Origin: Boletus sp. NGJ
Taxonomy: Eukaryota > Basidiomycota > Agaricomycetes > Boletales > Boletaceae
Length of the DNA: 64,000 bases
Reading direction: 5' to 3'
Assembly (NCBI GenBank): GCA_019096195.1
Contig: JAGTXK010000055.1
Location: 930,001-994,000, forward strand
Shown: one piece after another, positions 24,366 through 35,252 of the stretch
How the letters are laid out: the number at the start of each line of letters is the position of its first letter
How positions within the stretch are numbered: the stretch's first letter is position 1
The notes under the pieces: generated by a model
The model's database searches: none
What the model saw: only the letters and a program-made list of their open reading frames with translations
Told to the model about the DNA's origin: nothing
Made by a program: the position numbers and the translations under genes

Positions 24366-26363
24366 TCAATATCCGTAACGACTAGTCTTGCCATCTCCAT
24401 CGTACAGCCCATAGATGCTGTATGTCGGACTGTGATAGTCTGCGTACCCCTCCGGGTCTGCGTGCTGCAACGCCATCTGCGCCAACGACGGAATCGCTGG
24501 TGGCGATGGCACTCGCGGTGGCTTATCTTCTACCCTCCTCTTAAGGTTACTCTTCCCCGTCACCGCCCCACCATATGTGCCCCCCTGTCCCTCCCGCGCT
24601 CGAGCTGCCTCTGATGGTCGGATGTTCACCAGCGACGCCGTCGACTTGGACCCCGCAAAGTCCACCATCATCAAGCTCCCCAGCGCCGCCGCATCAGACG
24701 GCGGGCTATCACAGTGGGAACTCGCCTTTGGCACTGGCTTTTTTTGACTTCGTCCTGTGAGAGTCACCTTTTTTGCTTCTCCAATCACGCTCATCGAGTC
24801 GTCGGGATACAGAGTAGGCTGTGGAGACGGGGGAATTGGCGACGTTAGACCGAGGGCCGAGGTCAAGTCCCTTCCCCGTCGAGAATCCGTTCGCTCGACC
24901 TTATTTTGCTCAAGATGGACCTCATCGCGTTCATGATCAGGGTTGCGTTTACCATAGTTTGTTGGGGCCGCCGACGTCCGAGGGTACGAACCCGGCGTAT
25001 AGTACGCTGATTTAATTCGAGCCCGCCCGCTGTTTAACTGCGCCATGTGGGGAGACGCAGTCGGTGGTGAAGTGGGTTCCATTCCACCATATGCAAAGCT
25101 TTGTGACCGCCTGAGCGCTGCGGCGTCCTTGGCACTTCCAGGTGCTATCATACTGGTTCTGTTGCGCGACACCATCATCCTGTCCTTGTATTTTGGTACC
25201 GCCACATTGACTGGTTCGTCGTGTGTAACACCGTCAATCGCAAGGCCAACATCCGCTCCTACTTGCGAATACCCGCCGGGTGAATTCGGATAAAGGGACA
25301 TGGATACTGTGGAGAGCCTCGATACTGCACGAGTGATTGCGTTCTGGACTGGCTGCAAAGGGATCGGACTCTTGGTCTTCAAGATAGCGTTTGAGCTACC
25401 GTATCCAACAAACGGATACTGACGTCCTTGGACATATCTTGTGTCGCTGTCGACTACACCAACAATATCATGTGGCGTGGTTTGATTGGCAGTCCGTAGT
25501 TGATCCTGAGAACTCGACCGGGTCACTGTTACCGTCGGGGCAGGTTTTGGGATTCCCGAGTTGTATTGGGTCCACGTCCAAAGTCCGGTGTTTCCTTTCG
25601 CGCTGCGTGCTTGGAGGGTAAGGGACGAGCGTTCCTTGCCTCCAAATATCGGAGAACCTTCGTTTTCCACTTTATCGTCCGGAAAAGTCCCGTCATGAAG
25701 GATGGGTAGAGAGGGAGTAGGGGTCCTTCGCCGGCGGGGGCGCTGGAAGAGTTTGACCAGGATGACCACGATAAAGAGTGTGAGACCACCGCTGATAGCA
25801 AGTGCAATAATCGCCGTAGTAGACAAATGCAAATGAGACGTGTTCAGTTGAGGACTGCGATCGTGCGACTCGCTACTTGCTGTAGTGACCGCCACAGGTC
25901 GCACGGACGGCGTCGGGTGAATTACCAAGGATGAGTGAGCAGATGTCTCTTCAATCTCCGTAAAGTTTTGAGTCTTCAAATATGGTAGTGGCACAAAAGT
26001 CGATTTCGATGCCACATGTGAACGACTCGAGGAAGCTTTCGGTATTACGGAGGTATTAGAAACTGAGGTAATGGGGGTGGCTGTATCTGCTGACGGGGGC
26101 GGTAGGCCGGTATCTGGGATGGGTGCCGGAACGTTGGTGATCTCGTGCACACTATAGTCGTGGTGAGGTGCCGGCTGAGATACCTGTGGTAGCTTGGGGC
26201 GAGAGTAATGGTGTGTGCGCGCCGGATCAGCCTCAAGGTCCTCCGAGTTTTCCTTGGAGCTGGACATGAGTTTTTCGGTGTCATCCGCGAGTTCGACGGG
26301 TGCCCGCAAGGGTATCTTGCGCGCGGGAGGCCCTCGCGTAGTCTTGCGAGGCCTGCGCGACAT
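24366..26363 (-). CDS. Single-span membrane protein of unknown function
   Basis: This is one uninterrupted frame of 665 codons from the ATG at 26363; the open frame extends 40 codons further upstream but without an ATG. I do not recognise a family. The first 180 residues are Ser/Thr/Pro-rich with a basic start (MSRRPRKTTRG) and an N-glycosylation-type NTS. A single hydrophobic span lies at about residues 182-205 (IIALAISGGLTLFIVVILV), followed by a stop-transfer cluster KLFQRPRRRR. The remaining 460 residues are disordered-looking, rich in Ser, Pro and Thr, with many possible kinase sites. There is no clear signal peptide. The layout resembles fungal stress-sensor or mating-type single-span proteins (Wsc/Mid2/Axl2-like) but no domain links it to them. 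It is divergent from the checkpoint gene across a 536-bp promoter. Confidence 0.75.
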   Translation of the reverse strand: MSRRPRKTTRGPPARKIPLRAPVELADDTEKLMSSSKENSEDLEADPARTHHYSRPKLPQVSQPAPHHDYSVHEITNVPAPIPDTGLPPPSADTATPITSVSNTSVIPKASSSRSHVASKSTFVPLPYLKTQNFTEIEETSAHSSLVIHPTPSVRPVAVTTASSESHDRSPQLNTSHLHLSTTAIIALAISGGLTLFIVVILVKLFQRPRRRRTPTPSLPILHDGTFPDDKVENEGSPIFGGKERSSLTLQARSAKGNTGLWTWTQYNSGIPKPAPTVTVTRSSSQDQLRTANQTTPHDIVGVVDSDTRYVQGRQYPFVGYGSSNAILKTKSPIPLQPVQNAITRAVSRLSTVSMSLYPNSPGGYSQVGADVGLAIDGVTHDEPVNVAVPKYKDRMMVSRNRTSMIAPGSAKDAAALRRSQSFAYGGMEPTSPPTASPHMAQLNSGRARIKSAYYTPGSYPRTSAAPTNYGKRNPDHERDEVHLEQNKVERTDSRRGRDLTSALGLTSPIPPSPQPTLYPDDSMSVIGEAKKVTLTGRSQKKPVPKASSHCDSPPSDAAALGSLMMVDFAGSKSTASLVNIRPSEAARAREGQGGTYGGAVTGKSNLKRRVEDKPPRVPSPPAIPSLAQMALQHADPEGYADYHSPTYSIYGLYDGDGKTSRYGY

Positions 26364-26899
26364 TCTTTGCGTTCTGTTAAGCGTCCGGCGCAAATTGAAA
26401 GGAGCGACTGGGGTAGCGACAGATAAATGAACAAGGCGAGATGGATGAACAAGTCGACACGTGTATGAGCGCGTCGAGGTCACGTGAAAATGATTTTGCG
26501 CACGTGCGGCAGTTCAATTGCGTTAAACGTTTCAGTAGAGCTACGCGGGGCGACCCTGAGCTGTTCTTCGGCGTTCAGCGTGTCCAGAACCAGAGCAGGA
26601 ACCTTCGCATGTGCTGAGCGTTGAATTTTGAGTCGTTGGTGTGCAATTTGCTACGAGGTATAGGCGGTGAAGATTCATCGAGAAGAGACTTTCTGGCATG
26701 GACAGGCGCGTCTCTCTCGTCCCTCGGAATGAAGTCGTCGAAATCCTGACACGTCGACAACCAATATACTTGTAGTGATCCTTTATCGTCTCAGCCGACC
26801 CAGCTTTTACAGCATGCATTAGCACCTGCACAGGAACAGAGCAAAAATTGGGATCTAGCCTCGCCAAGCAACGATGGCAACGCAGAAAATGACTTTTCA
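26364..26899. promoter_or_regulatory. Divergent promoter with three CACGTG boxes
   Basis: The 536-bp gap separates the starts of the unknown membrane protein (-) and the Crb2/Rad9 gene (+). Perfect CACGTG hexamers lie at 26458-26463, 26481-26486 and 26501-26506, three in 49 bp, the last two exactly 20 bp apart. They sit 95-144 bp upstream of the membrane-protein ATG and about 400 bp from the Crb2 ATG. The sequence shows the sites; binding by a Cbf1/bHLH factor is inferred. Confidence 0.55.
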
Positions 26900-29800
26900 A
26901 TGGATTCAAGGATAATCCCGGCTCGGCTGGCGACACCTCGTTACCATCTGCAGCTTTCATTTTTGCAGAGTCCGGAAGGTAGTGGCGAGCGAGTGCTAGT
27001 CGAAGATTCTCAAAAAGAAGAGCGTCAAGAGCTTGTCAGCGAACTGGCCGGAATATCTGTAACTTCGCCAGCCTCGTCCGAGTCAGACAATGTCCCAGTG
27101 CAAGGCTCAGGCCGTTCAGGTTCGGTATTTTTTCACGGAGATACTAGTCCACTCTCGGCACCCGCTGGAAAGGTAATCGGTGAGCCACTCTTCATGTCCC
27201 CCGTCACCCCTACTTTCAGATAATTACCTCTTAGTCTCTAGGGACGAGGTCCATATCCTTTCACTCTCCCCCCACCACAGCTGCACTCCATCCTTTCTCT
27301 CGACCAACAAAGCCCATGCCCGTCGCGAATAGGCACTACCGTCGTTCTCCTTCCTTTCCCTCCCAAGACTCGTTTGGTGGCCCCGTCTCACAGGATCCGG
27401 CAGAACAATTTCTCGCGTCAGCAAAGCAGTTCGATGTGCCACTCTCTGATCTGGGAGAGACGCCAACTCAAGTGGTCATTCATTCGCCCACAGTTCCTGG
27501 CATGACGCTCCCAGATGCCAGTGAGCACAAAGAGTTCCTCGAGGGTGCTATGCGCGAGTATGAAGCACAAAGGGCGAACAGGGCCACTTCAAATCGTCGC
27601 CCAAATATTCTTGTGGCTGCCACTCCCAGCAATTCCGGTGAATATTCAGGCACGTCACAGCACAAGGATGACGATTTCTCGTTTCGTGGTTTAGAATTTG
27701 CTGGTCAGGAGTCGAGGTTCGAGTTTGGCGGCTCATCGTCCTTTGATAAGATGCTCGACCGGGGCCTCGCTGACGCTCCGGATCCGACCCCAGAGTCCAC
27801 CCACCCCAATGAGACCGAACCAGCACAAGTTGACGGCGTTGTTGGTGTTGAGCCCTCTACCGGAGATGGCGTCCTCACCACGCCACTACGCAGTAGCAAC
27901 CGGCGCTCTCCACCCTTTGAGTGGATTGCTCCCACTCCTAGTGCGGCTGTCGCATCCAGCAATCCCAGGAGCTTGTTAAGAATGGTGAATCCGGGCAACA
28001 AGTATCGAATCGCCAGGATGCTGGCGGGAAATGTGGAGTCCCCCGCGTGCGTAACCACGGGAGCGGTGACGCAGCCTTCTCGCATGGAAGAAACACAACC
28101 TTGCCACACCGATGAATCGACCTACTCAAATGCTCTCCCACCAGTTCGACCCGCATCGCGCCAAATGAAGATGGCCAATTCTCGCCCAATTAGACACCAA
28201 CCTCAGAGAGAGGACGATGACGATGAACCTGAAGATGCGCTGGACATTGTCCCGGACTCTGAACCACTTCGAGCTGGACCCAGTGCTCAAACACCAGGTC
28301 ACCATCGAACTGTGACGCAAAGTCCGCTTAAGAAACTTTTCCGCCCTCTCAGCCCGATGTCCGTGCATGGATCCGGAGACCTTGCTCCCGATTCCCTGGA
28401 GGTTGAGGAAAGCGAAGCTGATGTTCCGCTGGCCATCGAATTAGCTTCCAGAAACACGAAGAGATCCGTGGCTCCTACAGAAGACATCGCTGTGCATGGC
28501 AGAAAACCGAGGAATACATCTTCTGTTGTTCCTGAAAAAGTGATTTGGACCACTCCTTCGATGACCCTAACTGTAAACTGATACCATCATTACCTCGGCA
28601 GGCCCCATTACTTGCTCTTGAAAAACAACCTCGAAGACCTACTTCGTCCTCGATGAAAGGGAGGAACTTGAGACCAGGCCCTTCAAAATCGGAGTCCACA
28701 GAGGTTCCGACGTCACATCCAGAGCAGGATCTACAAGGTCAAGCATTCCCCTGCAGGGAACCCCCTTCTGCTGCAGTAAACATGCCACCTTTGGGGGGGA
28801 AGAGAAAAGGGCCACAACCTTTGGAACCTTTGCGAGTGTGCCACGCTTCCACAATGTGTCTTCCCGCGACCAAGCCTGTCGCTGGAAAAAAACGTTCCCA
28901 TAATTCCGATACCGAGAGCTCAGAAGACTCGTCACGCCACGCCACTGAGGATGAGGGGGTTATGCATCCCAGGGTTCAGAAGGAGGAAGAGGAGGAGTCT
29001 GCAGATGAACATGATGCTGACTCGCCGCCACCCCCACCTTCAAAACCTGACACATCACGTAAGAAAAGAAGACGGAATGAAGACGTAAATCCAACTCGCG
29101 GAATGTCGAAAGCTTCAACTTCGACTCGAAACAAGCGGTCTGAGACTCCTGCAATCGCTACACGTTCTGTCAAGAAGTTACGCTCTGAGGTATCATCCAC
29201 CCGCGGACTCACAGTAGAGCCGGCTACACAAGTCTTCGCGTTATGGAAACAAGATGGTCACTATTACTCCGGCGTCATCCACTCCCGCGGACTGAAAAAC
29301 AAGCATTTGGTGAAGTTTGATGATGGGACGGAAGATGAAGTCGAACTCAAAAATATACGTCGCCGAGAGCTTCTGGTTGGAGACAGAGTTATCACCATTC
29401 AGGACAATGTCAAAGGCGTGGTTAGCGATGTCAGCCATGGCTCGCTTAAATTGGAGATCGACAACGGGCAGGCAGTAGCAACTGTTCAAGTGGGATTCGA
29501 TGATATTCGCATTGCGAATCGGACGATTCAAAGCCAGTGGAAGGAGCGCATGATCGTGGCAGAGAATATTGTCACTGTGGTCAAACCAAAGCCTCGCATT
29601 GACGCGACGCCATCCAAACAGTCGGTTACGAGCACGACCTCCAGCAAAGTCCAGCGACAGTTGGTCAAAACAGGCTTCGTAGTCACCATCAATCCTAGGA
29701 ATGAAGACCCCATGCAAACGAAAGACGAGGCAATGTGCGCTATCAACCGGCACGGAGGGTTGGTGATTGAAGATTGGTCTAGTGTGTTCACAATGGAAGG

Positions 29801-30558
29801 CAAACATAGTCAATCCAACAAGCGATGGATCGCGACGCCACAAGATTTTCGTTGGAGGTCGGAAGTAAACCTGGATCGCGTCTTCCTTCTATCCGATGAC
29901 GCGCATCAAAAGCCTAAATTTCTCCTAGCGCTTGCGCTTGGTATTCCCTGCCTCTCGTTTGAGTGGTTGACAAGAGGGGGGAAGTTCTCGTCGGTATGTT
30001 TTATATGCGTCCTTCAAATATGTATGGCATTGAATCGAATACATGTCAGGACTGGCAACCGTTCCTTCTCTCAGCGGGGTATTCTGATACGCTCGGTGCT
30101 AGAATCTCCCAACTCGTTGATCTTGACTGGGGAAATTGTACAGAACACCTCACCGACATTATGGCCAGTCGGGTGCCAATCAAGCTGTTTTCGCGAAAAA
30201 AGGTGCTGTGCATTGGTGCAGACCTAGTTCCTCTTCCCCCGAGTCGGGCAAGAAGAGTACGTCTGATAATTTAACTTCAATACACAGGCCCTAATGCCAA
30301 ACGATTCAGAATAATCCCGAAGAAGCCAGCCGATATGTTCCCTGGATCATTTTATGTATGGGTGCGGACAAGGTCGAGGCGGTCACAGATACAAAACAAG
30401 TCTCCCCTGGTCACATGAAGACCTTCAACTATATCATTGTCAAAGAACGAAACCTTCTCGGATCAGTCAAGGTTGACGACGATATCGTCGTGGGGGATGT
30501 TAACTGGGTAAAGGAATGCCTGGTCTCGTCGCGCTTATCCACACCTGAGCTGGACTAA
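26900..30558 (+). CDS. DNA-damage checkpoint mediator, Crb2/Rad9 (53BP1-like)
   Basis: This is a nuclear adaptor that binds modified nucleosomes at breaks and passes the Mec1/ATR signal to effector kinases. Five exons (26900-27179, 27242-28539, 28602-29993, 30050-30256, 30310-30558) give 1141 residues in one frame. The N-terminal 700 residues are disordered and rich in SQ/TQ and SP motifs (RVLVEDSQ, FPSQDSFGG). A Tudor domain follows (QVFALWKQDGHYYSGVI, LVKFDDGTEDEVELKNIRRR). The C-terminus is a BRCT pair: FVVTINPRNEDP with GIPCLSFEWLTRGG, WQPFLLSAGYS, then KTFNYIIVKERNLLG and VVGDVNWVKECLVS. Tudor plus tandem BRCT after a long SQ/TQ region is the Crb2/53BP1 architecture. The first intron uses the donor GTGAGC at 27180; only that choice keeps the frame. 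Confidence 0.88.
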
Positions 30559-30752
30559 CACCCGTCCTTCATGAATTTTATGCATCTACTACATGTTGAT
30601 TTCATCTAACCCTTGTCCTTGGTATGTTACTGTAATTGTAGTGTAAGTTAAATGAATGTGGATGCCTGAAATGGAAATTTGTTCCCGTCGGCTGAGTCGC
30701 GCATAGGAATTTAAACGCCAGCGCGGAGTCGTGGTTGGTCTTGACTACTCGC

Positions 30753-33549
30753 ATGGACGGACCGCAAGAGTACGAAGTCGGTCAGTGTTTCTTCTTCTTG
30801 TACTCAATCGGGATCCATACCGACTCGACTTCCCGTATGCAGAGTCTGTCACCAGGGCTCGCGTTCACGACAAGAGGGGCAAGAAAATTACATGGGTACG
30901 ACTCATCTGTGTTTAGTACTTCACTCGGACTAAATCGACTTGTGCAGAAATACTATGTCAAGGTTCGTCCAGCGTTTCATCTTATTCACTATCCACTTAT
31001 TGGTCGTGTCCTAGTGGAAAGGGTATGATTGGGATGAATGCACGTATGTCACTTCCGAGAACCTGTTGGAGCCCTAACCGATCCGTTCGAGTTCAGTTGG
31101 GAACCTACAGATTCGTTTCAGGGAGGCTCTGAACACATTCTAGAGTCTTTCTGGGAACGTATAGACACTGGCGGTAGAGATATCTCCGATGCCACTGCCT
31201 TCAAGAAGGGAGAGGAATTGTTAATCTCTGGACCGCCAGGTATCTTCGCACCCCAATGATATCCATTACGTTGCGTAACTGACACCAATTGCCAGGCAGA
31301 AAGGGTTTGAAAAGAAAGGCCAACCCGGCAAAAACCCAACTGTCGCCTTCTTCCAAGGATATTCCAAGTCCAAATGGCGCAAGCATCTCGGCGCCACCGT
31401 TGGGGCCCCGAAAGCGCCGGCGGGTGCAGATCACTGCTGTTGATGAATGGGGATTGCCGAAGCCAAAGCGTAGGGTCTCCACAGCGGCGCCGGAAAACGG
31501 GGCAATATCTGCCAAGTCACCCAAACGGAGACGAGTTTCTTCTCCAGGACCACGGAAGTCAGCCCCCAAACGCCTGCCATCTGCAGGTGACTCGCAACTC
31601 GACGCAGATGGTGAGACGGATCCAGATATAGTGGAAGTGGAAGACGAACTCATGCAAGTGAGTGCAGAGGATGCAGAAGAAGATACCGCCGGGGCGCAGG
31701 ACTTGGCCACGGCAAGCGGAAGTGTAAATGGACACAAAAAGATTTCATTCGACGATCTCGAGCACTTTTACAGTGACAATCCGATTGACATCGATCAGAA
31801 CACGGATGAATCAGTAACCGCCCCCAAACCAGAAGCTCGGCCACAACTGCAATCCCCACCTCCGACCACCTTTCCGCCTCCAGACGATACCACTTCCGAG
31901 TCTCAACTTCTTCCTTCGCCAACGCTTAGCTCTCCTGATCCTCTTTTTGATTCGCCGTCGCGTTTCTTTGAAAAAGCACCAGAAATTCAGAAAGACCCCA
32001 TGCTCCCCCACCACCGTGCCCGGGTTGTGAATCCTCTCGTCAAACTTATCGATACAACCACGTCCGAGACCTCGAGCAAACAATCCCGCATAACCGCTAA
32101 AGCTCGCCTGATGTCCATACACACAGTTGAGGTACCTTCCACCAGTGGTCCGAGTCGCAACATCGCCAAGCGAGGCGGCAAACCCGGTCCCAGTCGGTCC
32201 TCTTCTGGCCTGGTCACCAGGAACCGCAGCTCCTTGCTCACTGCCACCAAAGGCACTCTGAAGAGCATTAAGGGAAACTATACAGGTACCACCCTAGAAC
32301 GTGATGTACCCGACGAAATTGAAGATGCCCCAGTCGCTGGTGGCACGAGTGGAGGAGAAAAACTCCTTGTCACCTCATGGAGTGATGAAGATGTTGTAGT
32401 TGACCATCATCATCAGACGATGTCTGGAGATGAGTTGCTTAAGCTAGCGGGGCTCCAGACGGACCCAGAAACCCTTCCTGATTACGAAGATGATTCCGCA
32501 ACACAACCCCAAAAAGTTGAGGAGATACATGGATCAAGCCTAACGTCAGCACCAGCGCAGGAAGAATTGCCCAATCAATCATCGGTCGAGATTATAGAGG
32601 GGTGCAAGGCGAGCGACCAGGTCGTGGACGCCTCGCCCTCCGTGTCTGAGGCGGGGCAGCAAACTTCAATTCCAGTTATTGGCGACCCATCTGATGGAAC
32701 AGATATTGCTCCTCCGGCAGATGAGGCTGTGAAAAAGAAGTATGGCATACCACACCTAAATGGTTGATCTGGTATTGATTAACGTATGATTCAGCATCGA
32801 GCTCGCCAAGGAGCACCTCTTTCCTTCCACCCAATCGTCTTTCAACTCCTTCGGCACTACTCAGTCTTCCTTTCAGTCAACCATCTTCGGTCCATTGTCA
32901 GCTGAAGTTACCTCCTTGTTATGTATCATGCTAAATTAGGCCACAGATACCAAGGCTCCACGGTAAACTCTGTGCCGGCCGCTAAAAACGAGTCAGGGTT
33001 TCATCCGAACGGTTGGAAATCTGACTCATTACTGTTGCAGGTTCACAACGACGTTCAAAGTGATTCTGAGTGATAACGTTGAACTTCCGCTGATTCTCAA
33101 GGATTGTGGCGAAATCAAGGCCCGAATAAGCGATATCCTGATTGGTAACTCCTCTTGCAGCAAAGTAGCACTCTTCTACGCCGCAGAGGATGCGCTTGCC
33201 ATGGTAAGCACCCTCAAGAGCAACGGCACGGCTCGGGTTGTTCTCGACCCCTCTGCGAAGACAACGCAGCAAGAACGTTTCTCGACGTTCCTGCAACGTT
33301 TTGAGTCGTCCCAAACGGTATGGCAGAGTTTTCAACCCTTGACCCATGCTGAGCCACGTTGTTCAGCTTATTGCGCCAGTTGGTAAAGAAGTCTGTGTGT
33401 TGTACTCGTCCGAAAACACCGATATTGCTGAGAAACTCGGGGCTCCCACCCACCTTAGGGGACTTTCGAGCACGCTTCTTATTTCGCGTGCTTCCATCGA
33501 GAATCAACTTGCGTATGTAGCTGTCATTATGAAGGCGCCGGCTGTTTGA
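30753..33549 (+). CDS. Chromodomain protein with an unassigned C-terminal domain
   Basis: The protein starts MDGPQEYEVESV and has an N-terminal chromodomain assembled from five exons (30753-30780, 30843-30895, 30948-30962, 31015-31043, 31097-31239): RVHDKRGKKITWKYYVKWKG then YDWDECTWEPTDSFQGG. The aromatic cage residues (Y in EYEV, W in VKWKG, the aromatic of YDWDECTW) are present, so methyl-lysine binding, probably H3K9me, is expected from the family. A 480-residue disordered, basic then acidic linker follows (31296-32739). A C-terminal block of about 160 residues looks folded (FKVILSDNVELPLILKDCGE, SKVALFYAAEDALAMVST, GKEVCVLYSSEN). It is not a recognisable chromoshadow domain. Exon 3 is only 15 nt. 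Splicing between 32880 and 33041 is uncertain; one option uses a weak donor, GTCCAT, and a 16-nt exon at 32947-32962. Confidence 0.75.
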
Positions 33550-33640
33550 CCTGGAGTATCTGGCTCGCTTGCTTTACGAACTCACTACATACCTAGTTCG
33601 TCGCTTAATTTAAATTTGGATATTTGCATCCTAGTACGCT

Positions 33641-33650
33641 AGTCACGTGA
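33641..33650. promoter_or_regulatory. Palindromic E-box GTCACGTGAC upstream of LIN1
   Basis: This perfect 10-bp palindrome is centred on CACGTG in the 161-bp gap before the LIN1/CD2BP2 start, 61 bp from its ATG. It matches the Cbf1-type consensus RTCACRTG on both strands. The role is inferred from position. Confidence 0.5.
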
Positions 33651-33710
33651 CTCTCTTGTGGTCATACCGTCTATCCATAAGTCATTCACATATCCTCCCC
33701 TCTGTACAAT

Positions 33711-34942
33711 ATGCAGACTCGCACGGCACAGAAGCGGTCTGCCACCTCTGGAGAGCAACAACCTCCCAAAAAACTGCGCTTCGTCGACCCCAGCGATGAC
33801 CCCATCAACTTTGCCGATGAGGTCGACAGCGCTCTCGAGAACCCGTCCGCAAAGCGTAAAGGACGCGTACGAAATGAAGGGTACGAGAGCGACTCGAGCG
33901 ATGACGGGGAGGGCGTCGTCTACAGTCGCAGAAAGGGCGAAGCCGGAGAAGCAGGTGGGGACGATGACGACATGTTCTCGATGGGAGAAAAGGAAGCAAA
34001 GAAAGACGAGGAGAGCACGCCTTCTCAAAAGAAGGAAGAATTCTTGCGTCTCGGAGACATCGAGGGACAGGAGTTCAACGAGTCCGAGCACGAGAGCGAA
34101 AGCGACGACGGAGGCGAGCCGGAAGATGAGGACGACGCAAGGCGGAGGCAGCAAGGCGGGATGGGGTACGAAATGTCGTCGTTCAATATGCGGGAGGAGA
34201 TGGAGGAAGGCAAGTTTGCTGCAGACGGGACGTATGTCAAGACGTTTGATCCGCATGCCGTGCACGATCGGTGGATGGATGGAGTCGACGAAAAGGAGAT
34301 CAAGATAGCCCGGCGCAGGAAACGTCAACAGGACAGGATGCAGAAGGAGAAGATGAAGGCAGAGGAGAGAGAGCTTGAACAAAGCGGTGGAAAGAGCGCG
34401 TTGGAAATCCAACTTGTCGGTATGCTCAAACGCGGAGAAACAGTGCTAGAGGCATTGCAGCGGCTGGGCGTAAGGTCGAAGAAGAGCTCCGGGTACGTTC
34501 TTCATGCAAAAGTCATAATAGTCATGCATTGATTGCAGCCGCCAGAAAACATGCAGACGGCAGATTAAGGAACGACTCCAGCATGGTGGTGGACAAACCA
34601 CCATCGAAGGGCACGACCGATATTGACCTGATCACTCATCTCGCATCGAATATCATGTCCCTCGGAGACACCGACATCTACTCGAAAACCTACGAGGAAC
34701 TCGTCCGTGATGTACGGTCTAGCGGTCGGGTCAACGACAATTGGGTCCCTCCCTCGGCCGATGTGAAGTACGAGTATAGGTGGAATGTGCCTGTACGACA
34801 GTCAGGAGAGTCTTATGGACCCTTTGGAGAAGAGGAGATGAGAATTTGGTTCAAAGCTGCGTACTTTGGAGTATCCGGGGAGAAAGTCCAAGTGCGGGCA
34901 GTCGGCGGTGAGTGGGGTGAGTGGGACGACGTCATGATATGA
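33711..34942 (+). CDS. LIN1: GYF-domain U5 snRNP protein (Lin1/CD2BP2)
   Basis: This is a component of the U5/tri-snRNP, the orthologue of human CD2BP2 and yeast Lin1/Snu40; its GYF domain binds proline-rich spliceosome proteins. Two exons, 33711-34492 and 34546-34942, give 392 residues. The acceptor CCGCCAG at 34545 is the one that keeps the GYF frame. The N-terminus has the family start KKLRFVDPSDDP. A long acidic region leads to MSSFNMREEMEEGKFAADGT and YVKTFDPHAVHDRWMDGVDE, which are strongly conserved in CD2BP2. The C-terminal GYF domain reads YEYRWNVPVRQSGESYGPFG, followed by EEMRIWFKAAYF and GEWGEWDDV. The helix EIQLVGMLKRGETVLEALQR fits the family's central segment. Confidence 0.93.
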
Positions 34943-35252
34943 TTCGAGTGAATTTTTTTGTTCGTAGTAGCATCTGTATGCTATTATGTGCAGTATCCAC
35001 CTTTTCACTCCAGCTTCTAATGGAGACGGACATGTACGTATCAACCTTGGCTTTCTAATTCTCGTTCGCACATTGCGGTACTAGTCGCATTAATCCTGAT
35101 ATCCTTCCGTCGTTACTACGTAGAATCGCAAATCAAGGAGTGGAGGCTAATGTGGGGATGAATAAATAGAATACAGTGATAAGGGCATACAAAAGGGGTG
35201 CAAGGTGTGGTGGGGCAAAACAAATAGCAATAGATCATGCAAACTTCCGAGA
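34943..35252. other. Convergent intergenic gap between LIN1 and the flippase
   Basis: This 310-bp region lies between two 3' ends. It has no coding signal and no strong hairpin, only A/T-rich stretches that would suit 3'-end formation. Confidence 0.5.

Noticed and set aside
33639-34412. 257-codon minus-strand open frame rich in Leu
   Set aside because: It is opposite LIN1/CD2BP2; the Leu-rich composition comes from the acidic and Lys-rich codons of the real gene.
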